NCBI GenBank assembly: GCA_035266865.1
Contig: DATFMR010000048.1
Coordinates: 1 to 39,876, forward strand
Length of the DNA: 39,876 nucleotides
DNA from: JAKAGZ01 sp035266865
GTDB taxonomy: Bacteria > Bacteroidota > Ignavibacteria > Ignavibacteriales > Ignavibacteriaceae
Direction: 5' to 3'
Shown here in pieces: positions 26,805 to 36,105 of this stretch. The translations under genes were made by a program, and so were the position numbers. How positions within the stretch are numbered: position 1 is the first letter of the stretch; the number at the start of each line of letters is the position of its first letter. Below the pieces are notes generated by a model that was not told the DNA's origin, did no database searches, and saw only the letters and a list, made by a program, of their open reading frames with translations.

Positions 26805-29036
26805 ATGAAGAATCTATCTGATTTTTTGAATAAAGAATTTCGAATCATTGAATTTAGTTCGGAAAAAAGCTTTTTCGGAAATAATCAAAACAACAGTTAC
26901 AAATTTTTAGCCATAGTTAAAAATAATAACCTTAATGAGGGAAAAACTATTTCCTTAGGTGGAAAGAATTTTACAAGAGCCATTAGAAAAAACTCTTCTG
27001 ATATTCTTATACTGAATGCTTCCGGCTGGAAAGAATTAAGAGCATTACAAAATACTCCTGAAGCCAAATTTCTTTTTGAAAGAATTACTTTTCTAAGTTT
27101 TGTTCCAATAATTTACTTTTTTATCAAAAGCTTATTAGCCAAACGATCTAGATTTAATGGTATTTATTATTTGAAGAGCGGGCTGAGATTTTCTTTATAT
27201 ATTGGATTAAAGAAAAGAAGAAAATTTAGAAGAGTTGCCAGACATTATCTCTCTCCCTTAATTGATCTAGAAGATTTTTTTAAAGAGTTAAATTACAAAA
27301 ACATATCTTACTGTATCTTGCGCTGGTTCGAAAATTTGCCAACCATTGAAGAAAATGAAGATGTGGATTTGTTAGTAGATGATAATGATCTTACAAGGGT
27401 CCATTCAATAATTGATAAACAACCCGGCATAATCCCCTTCGATATCTATTCAAAAAGTGGGATTCCAGGTTCAGATTTTAAACATTTGCCATATTATGTA
27501 TATTCTTTAGCAGACCTAGTTTTGAATGAGGCAGTACTTTTTAAGAATACATTCAAAGTACCTAGCTGGGAAAATTATTTTTACCTGCTCGCTTATCATG
27601 CAATTTTTCATAAAGGAGAAAATTCTGGAATACCCGGTAAAAAATATAACTTAAAGCCTACTGAAAAGCCCGATCACGATTATTTGGACTATTTGAGAAA
27701 TATTTCTGCAAAGGCAAATATAGCCATTAATGAATTTACTCTGGAGGGCTTACATGGTTATTTAGAAACTAAAGGATACATTCCCCCGTTAGATACGCAG
27801 TATAAGCTCTCATTATATAATCAGTATTTAAAATTATATCTTGAAGAGGTACATCAGCATCAATCAGAATTGCTTGAGAAATTTGAAGGCACAGCATGTT
27901 TTGTCATTAGGGAAAAAATTATTAATGCAGGGTTACTACTAGAGGTCGAAAAGTTTATTCAAAAAATGGGTTTTACAATCATTAAGACAGTAGAAATTGA
28001 AGGTTCTGTAAAGGAAGAATTTACGAAACAAGTAAGAGGCGGAAACTGGAATCAAGGTCCTTGGCCTTCGAATGCGGGGGAGCCCGCTGCGTTAATAGTT
28101 GCTTATGATTTATATCCGATTAAACCGGATACGTCCCATTATAAAAAGCATCCCGGTCTAACTAACAAAAGAATTCTAGGCAAAGATGAAATACGAAATT
28201 TCCTGAACAGGAAATTCTTCGATAAAACCGAGTGGTGTAATGGCGTACATAGTAGTGATAATGAAATACAGGCAGTGGAGTATTTCTCGCTGGCAGGATT
28301 AGATGAAAATGAAATTTATGAAGAAATTATTAAGTATAAAGTGGTGTTCGAAACTCAATTTCCCGTACTAAAGGTTTTATCTTGTTATTCCAGAAGAGCT
28401 AAAGTGGAGCTTATTACATTCAACAGGGCTAAAGCAATTAAAAAGACATTTAAACCCAATTGTGAAATGTTCTTAGCAAATGAAATAGAGGCATATACAG
28501 CATTTAAGGATTTAAAAGAAGTTCCGGATTTATTGGAAACAGGCACTAACTATATTATAACATCATATGTCGAAGCAAGTAAATCGTTGGGCAATAGAAT
28601 TTCAATTCGAACGTTAAAAAAATGTTTAAAATTGTTAAGAGAAATTTACGACAGAGGATATTCATTATTCGATTTCAAACCATCTAACTTTCTAATAGAT
28701 AAAAACCATGATATCCACATAATAGATTTTGAATTTTTATATAAGTATTCAGATAAACCTCCCTTCTGGAAATGTTATGATCTAGCCGGTGTTCCTGAAA
28801 ATTTTAATTTTATGGATAAACCTATTGTTAAAATTCCTAAAGGTAAAAAGCAGTTTGATGTGAAATGGGGAAGTTTTACAGGGATTCATTACGAAGAGCT
28901 TACGAAATTAAGCAGTCCTGTTATTTACTTTAAAAGCACTTTCCGTTTTTACAAATTAAAAGCGAGAAAGCTCAAACGTCTTGTATCAAAAAAAGGTGTG
29001 GTGATAATGAAAAAAATCTTCTCGCGTCTGCCTTAA
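26805..29036 (+). CDS. Nucleotidyltransferase / NDK-like / kinase-like three-domain protein
   Basis: A 743-residue protein. Residues 1-115 include a short hydrophobic helix (FLSFVPIIYFFIKSLL). About 150-350 is a nucleotidyltransferase-fold domain of the NTP_transf_5 kind (YCILRWFENLP, then ENEDVDLLVDD with D186, D188). About 363-500 resembles nucleoside diphosphate kinase: TACFVIREKIINAGLL, MGFTIIKTVEI, and N479-GVHSSDNEIQAVEYF, which keeps the catalytic-histidine context N-x-x-H-x-S-D (H482). About 530-700 is a small kinase-like domain with D623-FKPSN-F (catalytic D, K, N628) and IID-FE (D641). No such combination is a textbook enzyme. It may nucleotidylate or phosphorylate a polymer precursor. 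It sits 19 bases upstream of the flippase. Confidence 0.72.
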   Translation: MKNLSDFLNKEFRIIEFSSEKSFFGNNQNNSYKFLAIVKNNNLNEGKTISLGGKNFTRAIRKNSSDILILNASGWKELRALQNTPEAKFLFERITFLSFVPIIYFFIKSLLAKRSRFNGIYYLKSGLRFSLYIGLKKRRKFRRVARHYLSPLIDLEDFFKELNYKNISYCILRWFENLPTIEENEDVDLLVDDNDLTRVHSIIDKQPGIIPFDIYSKSGIPGSDFKHLPYYVYSLADLVLNEAVLFKNTFKVPSWENYFYLLAYHAIFHKGENSGIPGKKYNLKPTEKPDHDYLDYLRNISAKANIAINEFTLEGLHGYLETKGYIPPLDTQYKLSLYNQYLKLYLEEVHQHQSELLEKFEGTACFVIREKIINAGLLLEVEKFIQKMGFTIIKTVEIEGSVKEEFTKQVRGGNWNQGPWPSNAGEPAALIVAYDLYPIKPDTSHYKKHPGLTNKRILGKDEIRNFLNRKFFDKTEWCNGVHSSDNEIQAVEYFSLAGLDENEIYEEIIKYKVVFETQFPVLKVLSCYSRRAKVELITFNRAKAIKKTFKPNCEMFLANEIEAYTAFKDLKEVPDLLETGTNYIITSYVEASKSLGNRISIRTLKKCLKLLREIYDRGYSLFDFKPSNFLIDKNHDIHIIDFEFLYKYSDKPPFWKCYDLAGVPENFNFMDKPIVKIPKGKKQFDVKWGSFTGIHYEELTKLSSPVIYFKSTFRFYKLKARKLKRLVSKKGVVIMKKIFSRLP

Positions 29037-29055
29037 AATAATTATAAAGGTCAAC

Positions 29056-30522
29056 TTGAAATTAAAACATAAGATATTTGGCGGCGTTATTTGGAATTCC
29101 CTGGGGCTCATTATTGATAACGGGTTAAGTATGATTGTTAAGTTAATACTTGCCCGATTGCTGTTACCTAAAGATTTTGGCATTATTGGGTTTGCAGTTG
29201 TCTTTATGGGTATTATTAGAGTTATCAGCGATATGGGAATGTCAACCGCATTAATCCAGCGTAAAGATGAAAATTTGAAGCCGATTGACTATGATACTGC
29301 TTTTTGGGCTGGTATAGGATGGGGATTATTTTTAGCGATAATTCTTATTTTTGCAATTGCACCGATAGCCGCCAGCTTTTTTAATGAGCCTCTTTTAAAG
29401 TCTATCATTCCTGTCCTTTCTATTATCTTTGTACTAAGGCCCTTAAATACGGTTCATATAGTTAATATTACCAGGGAAATGGATTTTAAAAGACTTGTTC
29501 TGCCGAGAAACATCAGTAACATTGCCGCCGCTGCAATTGGAATTATAATGGCTTTAACTGGTTTCGGTGTATGGAGCCTGGTTTTCCAGAGGGTCTTGAC
29601 AAGTTTGTTTTTAGTTTCTATTTACTCTTATGTTAGTAAATGGCGTCCTCACTTAAGGTTTGACAAAAACTCATTTAGAAAAATATTCAGCTTTGGTGTT
29701 TACACAACAGGTTCAAGTATATTCAGTTTTTTGACGGGTAATATTGATTATTTGTTAATTGGTAAAATGTTAGGTGCAGGACCATTAGGCGTTTATTCAC
29801 TGGGATATAATATAACCTATGTTGTCCGGGGGCAAATAATGAATGTCGTTAATAAAGTTTTTTATCCGGTTTACAGTAAAATACAGGATGATAAGGTTAA
29901 AACAAAACGATACTATTTTAGTATAATAAAATATAATTGTATCGTAATTTACCCGATAATGGTGGGATTAATATTGCTTGCCAAACCGTTGGTGCTAATC
30001 GGGTTAGGTAATAAATGGAGCGAAGCAGTTTTACCCACTCAACTTATGGCAGGCGCCGGACTTGTTCATTTATTAACAAGCTCTAATCAAATATTACTCA
30101 GAGGAATAGGCAAGCCGAAACTTGAACTGATTATGTCAATTATTAAAACTTTAGGCGTTACAGTGCCTTTTATTGTTATAGGAGTAATTTATTATGGTAT
30201 AAATGGTGCTGCTGCCGGTTTACTAGGAGCAAAAACAGTCATATTTTTTATAAATAATATTACTCTAAGAAAAGTAGCGGGGATTAAATTCCTTGAGATA
30301 TTAGATAATGCCGGAAGTTTATTTGTAGTTACTATAGTCACTTTAATTATTTCGTTTTTTACAAGTAACTACCTGTTATTAAGTTTGTTATTTGCTGTTT
30401 ATCTTGTATTTCATATTAAATTATCATACTCAGATATTAAACAAATTTGGTCCCTATATAAAGAAAAGAAAAATAATACAAAAGGTCTTGAATCAAATGA
30501 TGATGAAAAAGAAGATGTATAA
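29056..30522 (+). CDS. Wzx-type polysaccharide flippase
   Basis: A 488-residue integral membrane protein with about 12-14 hydrophobic helices, starting KIFGGVIWNSLGLIIDNGLSMIVKLILARLL, the usual start of the MATE/MOP-superfamily oligosaccharide flippases. LARLLLPKDFGIIGFAVVF is the characteristic family segment. It moves undecaprenyl-linked repeat units across the inner membrane. The start is TTG at 29056, supported by AAAGG five bases upstream. It is in an operon with the three-domain protein before it, which hints that the latter modifies the lipid-linked unit. Confidence 0.93.
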   Translation: MKLKHKIFGGVIWNSLGLIIDNGLSMIVKLILARLLLPKDFGIIGFAVVFMGIIRVISDMGMSTALIQRKDENLKPIDYDTAFWAGIGWGLFLAIILIFAIAPIAASFFNEPLLKSIIPVLSIIFVLRPLNTVHIVNITREMDFKRLVLPRNISNIAAAAIGIIMALTGFGVWSLVFQRVLTSLFLVSIYSYVSKWRPHLRFDKNSFRKIFSFGVYTTGSSIFSFLTGNIDYLLIGKMLGAGPLGVYSLGYNITYVVRGQIMNVVNKVFYPVYSKIQDDKVKTKRYYFSIIKYNCIVIYPIMVGLILLAKPLVLIGLGNKWSEAVLPTQLMAGAGLVHLLTSSNQILLRGIGKPKLELIMSIIKTLGVTVPFIVIGVIYYGINGAAAGLLGAKTVIFFINNITLRKVAGIKFLEILDNAGSLFVVTIVTLIISFFTSNYLLLSLLFAVYLVFHIKLSYSDIKQIWSLYKEKKNNTKGLESNDDEKEDV

Positions 30523-30632
30523 TATACCCCCCAAATTGCCTTTGTGACGAAACCAATCATCATAAAATCATCTGATGATAGGCTGTATTTTTGTAACCTT
30601 ATTCTGCTTCAATTTAGGGTTATTTGATACTA

Positions 30633-32375
30633 TTATTTTACTAAAGACATTCTCTTTACTGCAGAGTAGTTACCAGCAGAAATTCTGTAAAAATATGTTC
30701 CGCTTGGCAGATTAGAAGCATCAAATGTTACTGAATGCCTGCCTACACTCTGATTTTCATTAACCAAAGTAACTACTTCCCTACCCAGGATATCATAAAC
30801 CTTTAATGATGCGAATCCGGCGGTTGGTAAGGAATATTCAATTGTAGAAGTTGGATTGAATGGATTTGGATAATTCTGAGATAAGCTGGGCTTTGACGAA
30901 ACTTTGTATTCCAACTCTATCGCATTAGAATATTCAAATTGACCATCAATATCTTCCTGTTTCAGCCTGTAATAAATTGTTCCTGCCGGGATAAATCTAT
31001 CTCTATCTGTAAACACATAATCATTTGGGGTATTACTGTTTCCATGACCAGGTACAAAGCCTATATTGCCCCAAGTAATTCTGTCTGTAGATCTTTCAAT
31101 TTCAAATCCATAGTTATTAACTTCTGTCTCCGTCCGCCATCTGAGTTCAACTTCATTACCGTTAAGTAATCCGCTAAAGGAAACCAATTCCACAGGAAAT
31201 GGGCTTTCTGGTATTGTACCTTCCCATTTATTGTCAGATTTCGAATACAGGATTACTACCTGGTTATTAAAAGTTTCCTTAGTACTTGTAACGTTATTAT
31301 AAGAACCGGCAGTTAATGTGGATACCCCCAAAAATGATATGCCAGTATTAGTATATGACCAATTATATTTAATATCACCAACACCTCCAGCACTACCGCT
31401 AGAAGTAGAAGTATATACTACAAATATCTTATGGTTTGTATCGTCAAGTAAGGCAATTGGACGTGTTGCGCCGCTATTAGTTACATCATAAATACTCCAG
31501 GTTCCATTAGTTTGCCTTTTCAGCAAAGCAATTGTTGGATCACTTCCAGAATCGTAAGAAGTTTTTACAGCTGCATAAATAGTGCCATCACTACTGACTG
31601 CGAAGTTTATATGATCATCAGAAAAACTACCACTTACACCGGGTGAGGCTATTTCATCAGTTGACCAATTTGTTGGGTCAGTCTCAGAATCTAAATGGTA
31701 TTTAAAATGAAATTTGTCATCATTTTGATTTGACCACAAAACTCCTATCTTATCTCCACCAAAAGCAGTTATATCGCAAATATCATCGTCCTTAACATCT
31801 GAACTATTAAGTTTATATCTATTTGTATTTGACCAGGATGTATACGGGTAGTCACTCCACCAGATATATATTTGTGTTGTCCCCGCTGAACCTAACCACA
31901 TTCTACCATTGCTGTCTATATCTATTACTGCTGTTTCGGCTCCTGAATCAAGCTGAATATCAATTAAATCTGGTTGAACAGTCCAAGGTTCGTAGGTTGG
32001 GGGTGAACCAGCTACAAATTGTACTGAAACTAACTTTGCAATATGTTGGCTATCCTGATAAAGTATAATATGGGTTATATCATCAACAGCCTTAGTATCT
32101 GCTTTAAGGTTTGTATTGCTGTCAAGTCTAAAAGGTAGCTGAGTCCAGGTACTACCATCAAGACGGTAAATATAAGTACCATCGCCGTCAAAACCAGATT
32201 TTACTGGAATTACTGCCCACCAGTATCCTCCATAATACCACACTTTCGATTGTGGCTTTTCTCCAGAATTTTGTTCAGCCTGAACTGTGGAAAGTTGGGC
32301 ATAAATATTCACTGATAAAGCAGAAATTAAAATTGCTAATAATATTAAAAATATTTTATTTCTTAGGATAATCAT
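30633..32375 (-). CDS. Secreted T9SS protein with probable beta-propeller
   Basis: A 580-residue protein. The signal peptide ends near LSVNIYAQ. Residues about 30-390 are rich in Trp, Asp and Ser with repeated blades such as SNGRMWLGS, GDKIGVLWS, SDGTIYAAVK and NHKIFVVY, suggesting a sialidase/BNR-like beta-propeller without identifiable catalytic residues. An LPVEL-type linker follows (FPVELVSFSGLL to YRLKQEDIDG) and the sorting domain begins at N501 (NYPNPFNPTSTIEYSLP). Linker and tail are closest to those of the protein at 13478. Function unknown; a carbohydrate-binding or surface display role is possible. It follows the wlbB-like gene on the same strand after 228 bases. Confidence 0.8.
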   Translation of the reverse strand: MIILRNKIFLILLAILISALSVNIYAQLSTVQAEQNSGEKPQSKVWYYGGYWWAVIPVKSGFDGDGTYIYRLDGSTWTQLPFRLDSNTNLKADTKAVDDITHIILYQDSQHIAKLVSVQFVAGSPPTYEPWTVQPDLIDIQLDSGAETAVIDIDSNGRMWLGSAGTTQIYIWWSDYPYTSWSNTNRYKLNSSDVKDDDICDITAFGGDKIGVLWSNQNDDKFHFKYHLDSETDPTNWSTDEIASPGVSGSFSDDHINFAVSSDGTIYAAVKTSYDSGSDPTIALLKRQTNGTWSIYDVTNSGATRPIALLDDTNHKIFVVYTSTSSGSAGGVGDIKYNWSYTNTGISFLGVSTLTAGSYNNVTSTKETFNNQVVILYSKSDNKWEGTIPESPFPVELVSFSGLLNGNEVELRWRTETEVNNYGFEIERSTDRITWGNIGFVPGHGNSNTPNDYVFTDRDRFIPAGTIYYRLKQEDIDGQFEYSNAIELEYKVSSKPSLSQNYPNPFNPTSTIEYSLPTAGFASLKVYDILGREVVTLVNENQSVGRHSVTFDASNLPSGTYFYRISAGNYSAVKRMSLVK

Positions 32376-32603
32376 TAATATCTTAAATTATATTATATGA
32401 GTTTTTTTAGTAAAATTAGTATTAACATACTTTATATACAACTATAAAAATGAACTATTCGACGAACGGTTAACATAGTGATGGCGATTTTTTCATAGTG
32501 GGGTGTGAAGTATACAATCTCTTTCTTTTTCATATTGATCCCCATTTTATCGGGGGAAATATCTCATGTTGCGTATTTTGAATATTAATAAAGAATTGAA
32601 TTA

Positions 32604-33179
32604 TTATATTTCTAATACCCTATCATTAACTAATTTATATTTTCTTCCAGATTTATCACAATATGCAAAACCTTCCTTATAAAAGGTTAATTTTTCCCCT
32701 GCTTCGCTAACCCAACCTACAATTTTTGCCGGTACCCCTACTACTAATGCAAAGTCCGGAACATCCTTTGTCACAACTGAACCAGCTGCTATCATTGCAT
32801 GGCGTCCAATAGTATTTCCGCAAACAATTGTACAGTTAGCACCTAATGAAGCTCCTTCCTTGACGAGAGTATTCAAATAAAATTTACTTCCTACCTGTGG
32901 GTACTTGCATCGGGGGTTTAAAATATTCGTGAAGACCATAGATGGACCGCAAAAGACATAATCCTCTAAGTAAACGCCCTCGTAAATGGAAACATTGTTT
33001 TGAATTTTGCAGTAATTCCCAATGGTTACATTGTTGGCCACATTAACATTTTGACCCAAGACACAATTTTTACCAATCTTGGCTCCGCTTTGTACGTGTG
33101 TAAAATGCCAAATTTTTGTTGCTTCACCAATTTCACATGGTTGGTCAACAAAAGCAGATTCGTGTTTAAAGTAACTCAT
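32604..33179 (-). CDS. wlbB: WlbB/WbpD-like UDP-2-acetamido-3-amino-2,3-dideoxyglucuronate N-acetyltransferase
   Basis: A 191-residue left-handed beta-helix acetyltransferase: MSYFKHESAFVDQP, IGEATKIWHFTHVQSGA, IGKNCVLGQNVNVANNVTIG, YEDYVFCGPSM-type segment with FTNILNPR, and GSVVTKDVPDFALVVGVPA. These features match WlbB/WbpD closely. The enzyme acetylates the 3-amino group of UDP-GlcNAc3NA to give UDP-2,3-diacetamido-glucuronic acid. An AGGA (33188-33191, minus strand) lies eight bases before the ATG. It is 15 bases downstream of the wlbA-like gene. The aminotransferase (WlbC/WbpE) that acts between these two steps is not in the window. Confidence 0.87.
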   Translation of the reverse strand: MSYFKHESAFVDQPCEIGEATKIWHFTHVQSGAKIGKNCVLGQNVNVANNVTIGNYCKIQNNVSIYEGVYLEDYVFCGPSMVFTNILNPRCKYPQVGSKFYLNTLVKEGASLGANCTIVCGNTIGRHAMIAAGSVVTKDVPDFALVVGVPAKIVGWVSEAGEKLTFYKEGFAYCDKSGRKYKLVNDRVLEI

Positions 33180-33194
33180 GTAGTAATTCCTGAT

Positions 33195-34142
33195 TTATTT
33201 TTTTACAAAGGGGTGAATAATGCCCATTAATGGTTCGGCAATAGTTAAATTTCTCAATTCGTGAACAAGTTGAATCGATGGACGTGCATCCTCAATACCA
33301 AATCCTTTTCCTGCTAAGGTCTCTTGATATACTCTTGTATGCAGATCAGTAAAACCTGCACTAAACTGAATTTCCTCTTCGTCGACTTTTATAGAACGAA
33401 AAGTCGGTTTGCCTTCGGAAACAGTTTCATCTGGCAGGTCGGCTTTATCAGTCGATAAAAACCAGGAAACTTCTGCGTTTTGTAACTCCATAAATCCTGC
33501 CATTTTTTTAGGTTCGGAAAGGTGAATTTCCTTGTATTGTACATGACCGAACAACCAGATCAAAAGATCGAAAAAGTGAATCCCAATATTTGTTTCTATG
33601 CCACCCGATTTTTCTTTAATACCTTTCCATGAGAAATCGTACCAAATACCGCGTGAAGTAATGTAAGTTAAACTAACCTTATGTTTACCCTTTGATAGTC
33701 CATCTTTAATTTTCTTTTTTAATTCTAACAGGCTTGGGTGAACTCTTAGCTGTAGAATAGTAAAAACTCTTGATTTAGTCTCATTTTCTAATTCTTGTAA
33801 GGCATCAAGATTCCAGGGATTTAGCACGAGCGGTTTTTCGCAAATTGCATCGGCACCTATACGTAATGCAAGACGAATGTGAGCATCGTGTAAATTATTC
33901 GGCGAACAAATTGTTAAATAATGAGCACGCCTTTCATCTCCGACCCTTCTAAGCTTTTCCAAATGCCTGTCAAATCTTTCAAACTCGGTAAAAAAGCTGG
34001 CGTTTGGAAAAAATTGATCCATAATACCAACAGAATCATGAGGGTCGACGGCTGAAATTAGATTGTTTCCAGTTTCCTTTATTGCTTTTAAATGCCTTGG
34101 GGCAATATATCCAGCAATCCCGGTAATAGCGAAATTCTTCAT
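33195..34142 (-). CDS. wlbA: WlbA/WbpB-like UDP-N-acetylglucosaminuronate 3-dehydrogenase
   Basis: 315 residues from the ATG at 34142; AAGG nine bases before it supports this over the TTG at 34163. It belongs to the Gfo/Idh/MocA family: NAD-binding GIAGYIAPRH (G8, G11), the SVGIMDQFFPNASFFTEFERF stretch typical of WlbA, E102-KP (the EKP motif with K103), and GGIETNIGIHFFDLL carrying the substrate-site His. WlbA oxidises C3 of UDP-GlcNAcA to the 3-keto form. Together with the acetyltransferase downstream it implies a 2,3-diacetamido-uronic acid in the polymer. Confidence 0.9.
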   Translation of the reverse strand: MKNFAITGIAGYIAPRHLKAIKETGNNLISAVDPHDSVGIMDQFFPNASFFTEFERFDRHLEKLRRVGDERRAHYLTICSPNNLHDAHIRLALRIGADAICEKPLVLNPWNLDALQELENETKSRVFTILQLRVHPSLLELKKKIKDGLSKGKHKVSLTYITSRGIWYDFSWKGIKEKSGGIETNIGIHFFDLLIWLFGHVQYKEIHLSEPKKMAGFMELQNAEVSWFLSTDKADLPDETVSEGKPTFRSIKVDEEEIQFSAGFTDLHTRVYQETLAGKGFGIEDARPSIQLVHELRNLTIAEPLMGIIHPFVKK

Positions 34143-34418
34143 TTGATTGAACCTTCTATGCAAAATAATAAGATATGTTATAAATAATTTAAAATTTTAA
34201 AGTTGTATCTTTGTAAAGTACAATGCATGGATTACATAGTTTAATAATTAGTAATCATTTTACTATTACAATCAGTGTTAATGATAATAATTATCAATAA
34301 ATCAAAATATATAAAACCTTTTTAGATATTAAAATCTAAAGAAATTATGATTAAAAAGCATTAGTGCCTGGTAGAAAATAAAATAACTGTTACAAAGAAT
34401 TAGAAATGTCAATATTAA

Positions 34419-34882
34419 TTTAGTCGGATTCACGGCGGAAGGAATATGTCGGATTGAGAGTTGACCTAGCAAAGATAATTAAGGGATGGAAAAATAGTTG
34501 ACAGCGAAAGGAAATAGCAGGTCTGAGAATTTATAATTCTATTTTGAAGGAAGCAGCACGGGGAAATTACTGAGCCTGATAAGGTTACCCAATCTTGATT
34601 ATGAAGTAAAGTAGAAAACGGCGCAAGTATAAATGTGCATAAAGATACCTGCCACTAGTTAAAAAATCTTTCTGTCATAGGGAAATCTTTAATAATTATG
34701 AAAATGGAAGAAAATTATTTGAAAAGAAAGGAGAACCTTTGTGCCGGATTGCGATAATATAGGGCACTGATTAAATAAAAACCCGAACTTTTCAGCTAAT
34801 GGCAGTAAAGAAAACACTTGGAGGATTCAATATGTGCAGAATCTAAATATTGTTACTAAGCTAAAGCAATGTTAATCAAATC
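34419..34882 (+). pseudogene. Probable decayed type A sulfotransferase
   Basis: Broken coding-like sequence. A frame ending at 34606 reads RLPNLDYEVK then stop. The bases there are a tandem duplication of AAGTA; removing one copy joins LDYEV to ENGASINVHKDTCH. The joined text closely follows IDYEIENGKVSLELKPGH of the sulfotransferase at 12385. Further on, in another frame, NFSANGSKENT resembles FTGNRSRHDT, which comes next in that protein. Upstream is RRKEYVGLRVDLAKIIKGW followed by stops; its match is unclear. I infer a dead type A sulfotransferase gene upstream of an intact type B gene, matching the arrangement at 26145. Boundaries are approximate. Confidence 0.42.
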
Positions 34883-34975
34883 TTTAGAAATAATCTTCTG
34901 AACATAACATTGGTATTATTTTTGAGCATCTTCTTTGAATTAAAGAAAATAAAAGCTATTTATCCTATATTAATT

Positions 34976-34981
34976 AAGGAG
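34976..34981 (+). promoter_or_regulatory. Shine-Dalgarno supporting a TTG start
   Basis: AAGGAG lies eight bases before the TTG at 34990. Together with the exact alignment of protein N-termini to the paralogue at 26083, it makes TTG the real start of this sulfotransferase. Confidence 0.7.
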
Positions 34982-34989
34982 AAAATTAT

Positions 34990-35889
34990 TTGAAAAGGCA
35001 TGTAAATTCCATTTTATCTTATCTGCCGATCAAAAATAAGGCTATTTTTATTACAGGACACGGCAGAAGCGGTACTTCCTGGATAGGAAATATTATAGGG
35101 CAGGCTCCAGGCGTATTGTACTATATTGAGCCAAGTAATCCCAAAGTGGTGCCTTATGGAGATTATTCTGACTGGTTTAAATACGTAAAGCCTGATAACT
35201 GGGACTCTTATTTGGAAAGGACACTTGATCCAGCTTTTAAAGGACTAATAACTTATGGAAGCAAATGGATAAAGCAACCTTATCGCAGGTTTTTACCAAA
35301 CCGTAGAGTAGTAATAAAAGAGGTGGCATCTTTTATGTCAATTCGATGGATATATGAGCGTTATCAACCAGACGTTCTGTTAGTGGTAAGACATCCATGC
35401 GCGGTTGCTTTATCTGAAAAGAAAAAAAATACTCCGATAGATAGACCAATAAAAGAGATTTTAGGGCAAACAGACTTAATAGAAATGCATCTCAAACCTT
35501 ATGTGAATGTAATGAAAAAAGCAAAAACACCTTTTGAAATTTATGGTGCAGTATGGGGCGCTAGAAACAGGGTAATTGCGAATTTGCTTCAAAATTATTC
35601 AGAATGGAACACATTATTTTACGAAGAACTTATTCGGAATCCTATTGGATATTTTCGCAAGCTCTTTGATAATTTTAATCTATCTTTGACTGATAAAGTT
35701 CAAAAACATATAAATATGTCTACGAATGAACAAAAACCCGGTACTTACTCGACCTTCAGGGTCGCTGAAAATCAAATTGATAAATGGAAGCGAGAAATGA
35801 CATCAGAAGAAATTGAACAGGTTCGTGCCTTTGTAGAGCCTTTTGACTTACCTTTCTATAAATTAGAATCAGATTGGTCTTTAGATTAA
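34990..35889 (+). CDS. Sulfotransferase, HGRSGTSW type (type B), second copy
   Basis: A 299-residue paralogue of the sulfotransferase at 25181. The PAPS loop is GHGRSGTSWIGNIIGQAPG, the 3'-phosphate motif is VVRHPCAVALSE, and the C-terminus is LPFYKLESDWSL. It shares nearly all conserved positions with its paralogue, including YRRFLP, EVASFMS and GAVWGARNRVIANL, so both are probably active. Differences lie mainly in the acceptor-side segments (for example the region after the PAPS loop, IEPSNPKVV against NEPCNPKVV). TTG start supported by a strong Shine-Dalgarno. A decayed GT2 gene follows at 36106, repeating the gene order of the other copy. Confidence 0.9.
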   Translation: MKRHVNSILSYLPIKNKAIFITGHGRSGTSWIGNIIGQAPGVLYYIEPSNPKVVPYGDYSDWFKYVKPDNWDSYLERTLDPAFKGLITYGSKWIKQPYRRFLPNRRVVIKEVASFMSIRWIYERYQPDVLLVVRHPCAVALSEKKKNTPIDRPIKEILGQTDLIEMHLKPYVNVMKKAKTPFEIYGAVWGARNRVIANLLQNYSEWNTLFYEELIRNPIGYFRKLFDNFNLSLTDKVQKHINMSTNEQKPGTYSTFRVAENQIDKWKREMTSEEIEQVRAFVEPFDLPFYKLESDWSLD

Positions 35890-36105
35890 AATTTTATTTT
35901 ACCAGAATGGAAGTAAATCTTTCTATAAAGCAAGAATAACAATTAAAGGGCTCATTTTGTATACATATTTACGATTGCTAACGAACAAATGAGTGGCAAA
36001 TACCTTCTACTGGTTTTAAGAATATTTTTCAACATTTTATAACTCGGGTTGGTGATGAAATGTTTGCATAATCTATCAGTTTAATAACTATAAAAAATTA
36101 ATAAA

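Larger units (their letters stand above)
34143..34989. other. 847-base divergent intergenic region containing gene debris
   Basis: This region lies between wlbA (minus) and the type B sulfotransferase (plus). From about 34400 it is less AT-rich and carries coding-like fragments interrupted by stops and shifts, described separately. The first 250 bases show nothing beyond AT-rich sequence and may contain the promoter of the wlbAB pair. Confidence 0.45.

Noticed and set aside
30556..30593. ATCATC/GATGAT inverted repeat followed by TATTTTTG between converging genes, as a bidirectional terminator
   Set aside because: The stem is only six AT-rich pairs and the T-run is interrupted; not strong enough to call.
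32540..32556. CCCC/GGGG hairpin after the wlbB-like gene
   Set aside because: The four-pair stem is not followed by a T-run on either strand.
34206..34213. TATCTTTG, matching the Bacteroidota -7 promoter element TAnnTTTG
   Set aside because: No -33 element at the expected spacing. Similar matches at 5033 and 30586 are also badly placed, so they look like chance in AT-rich DNA.
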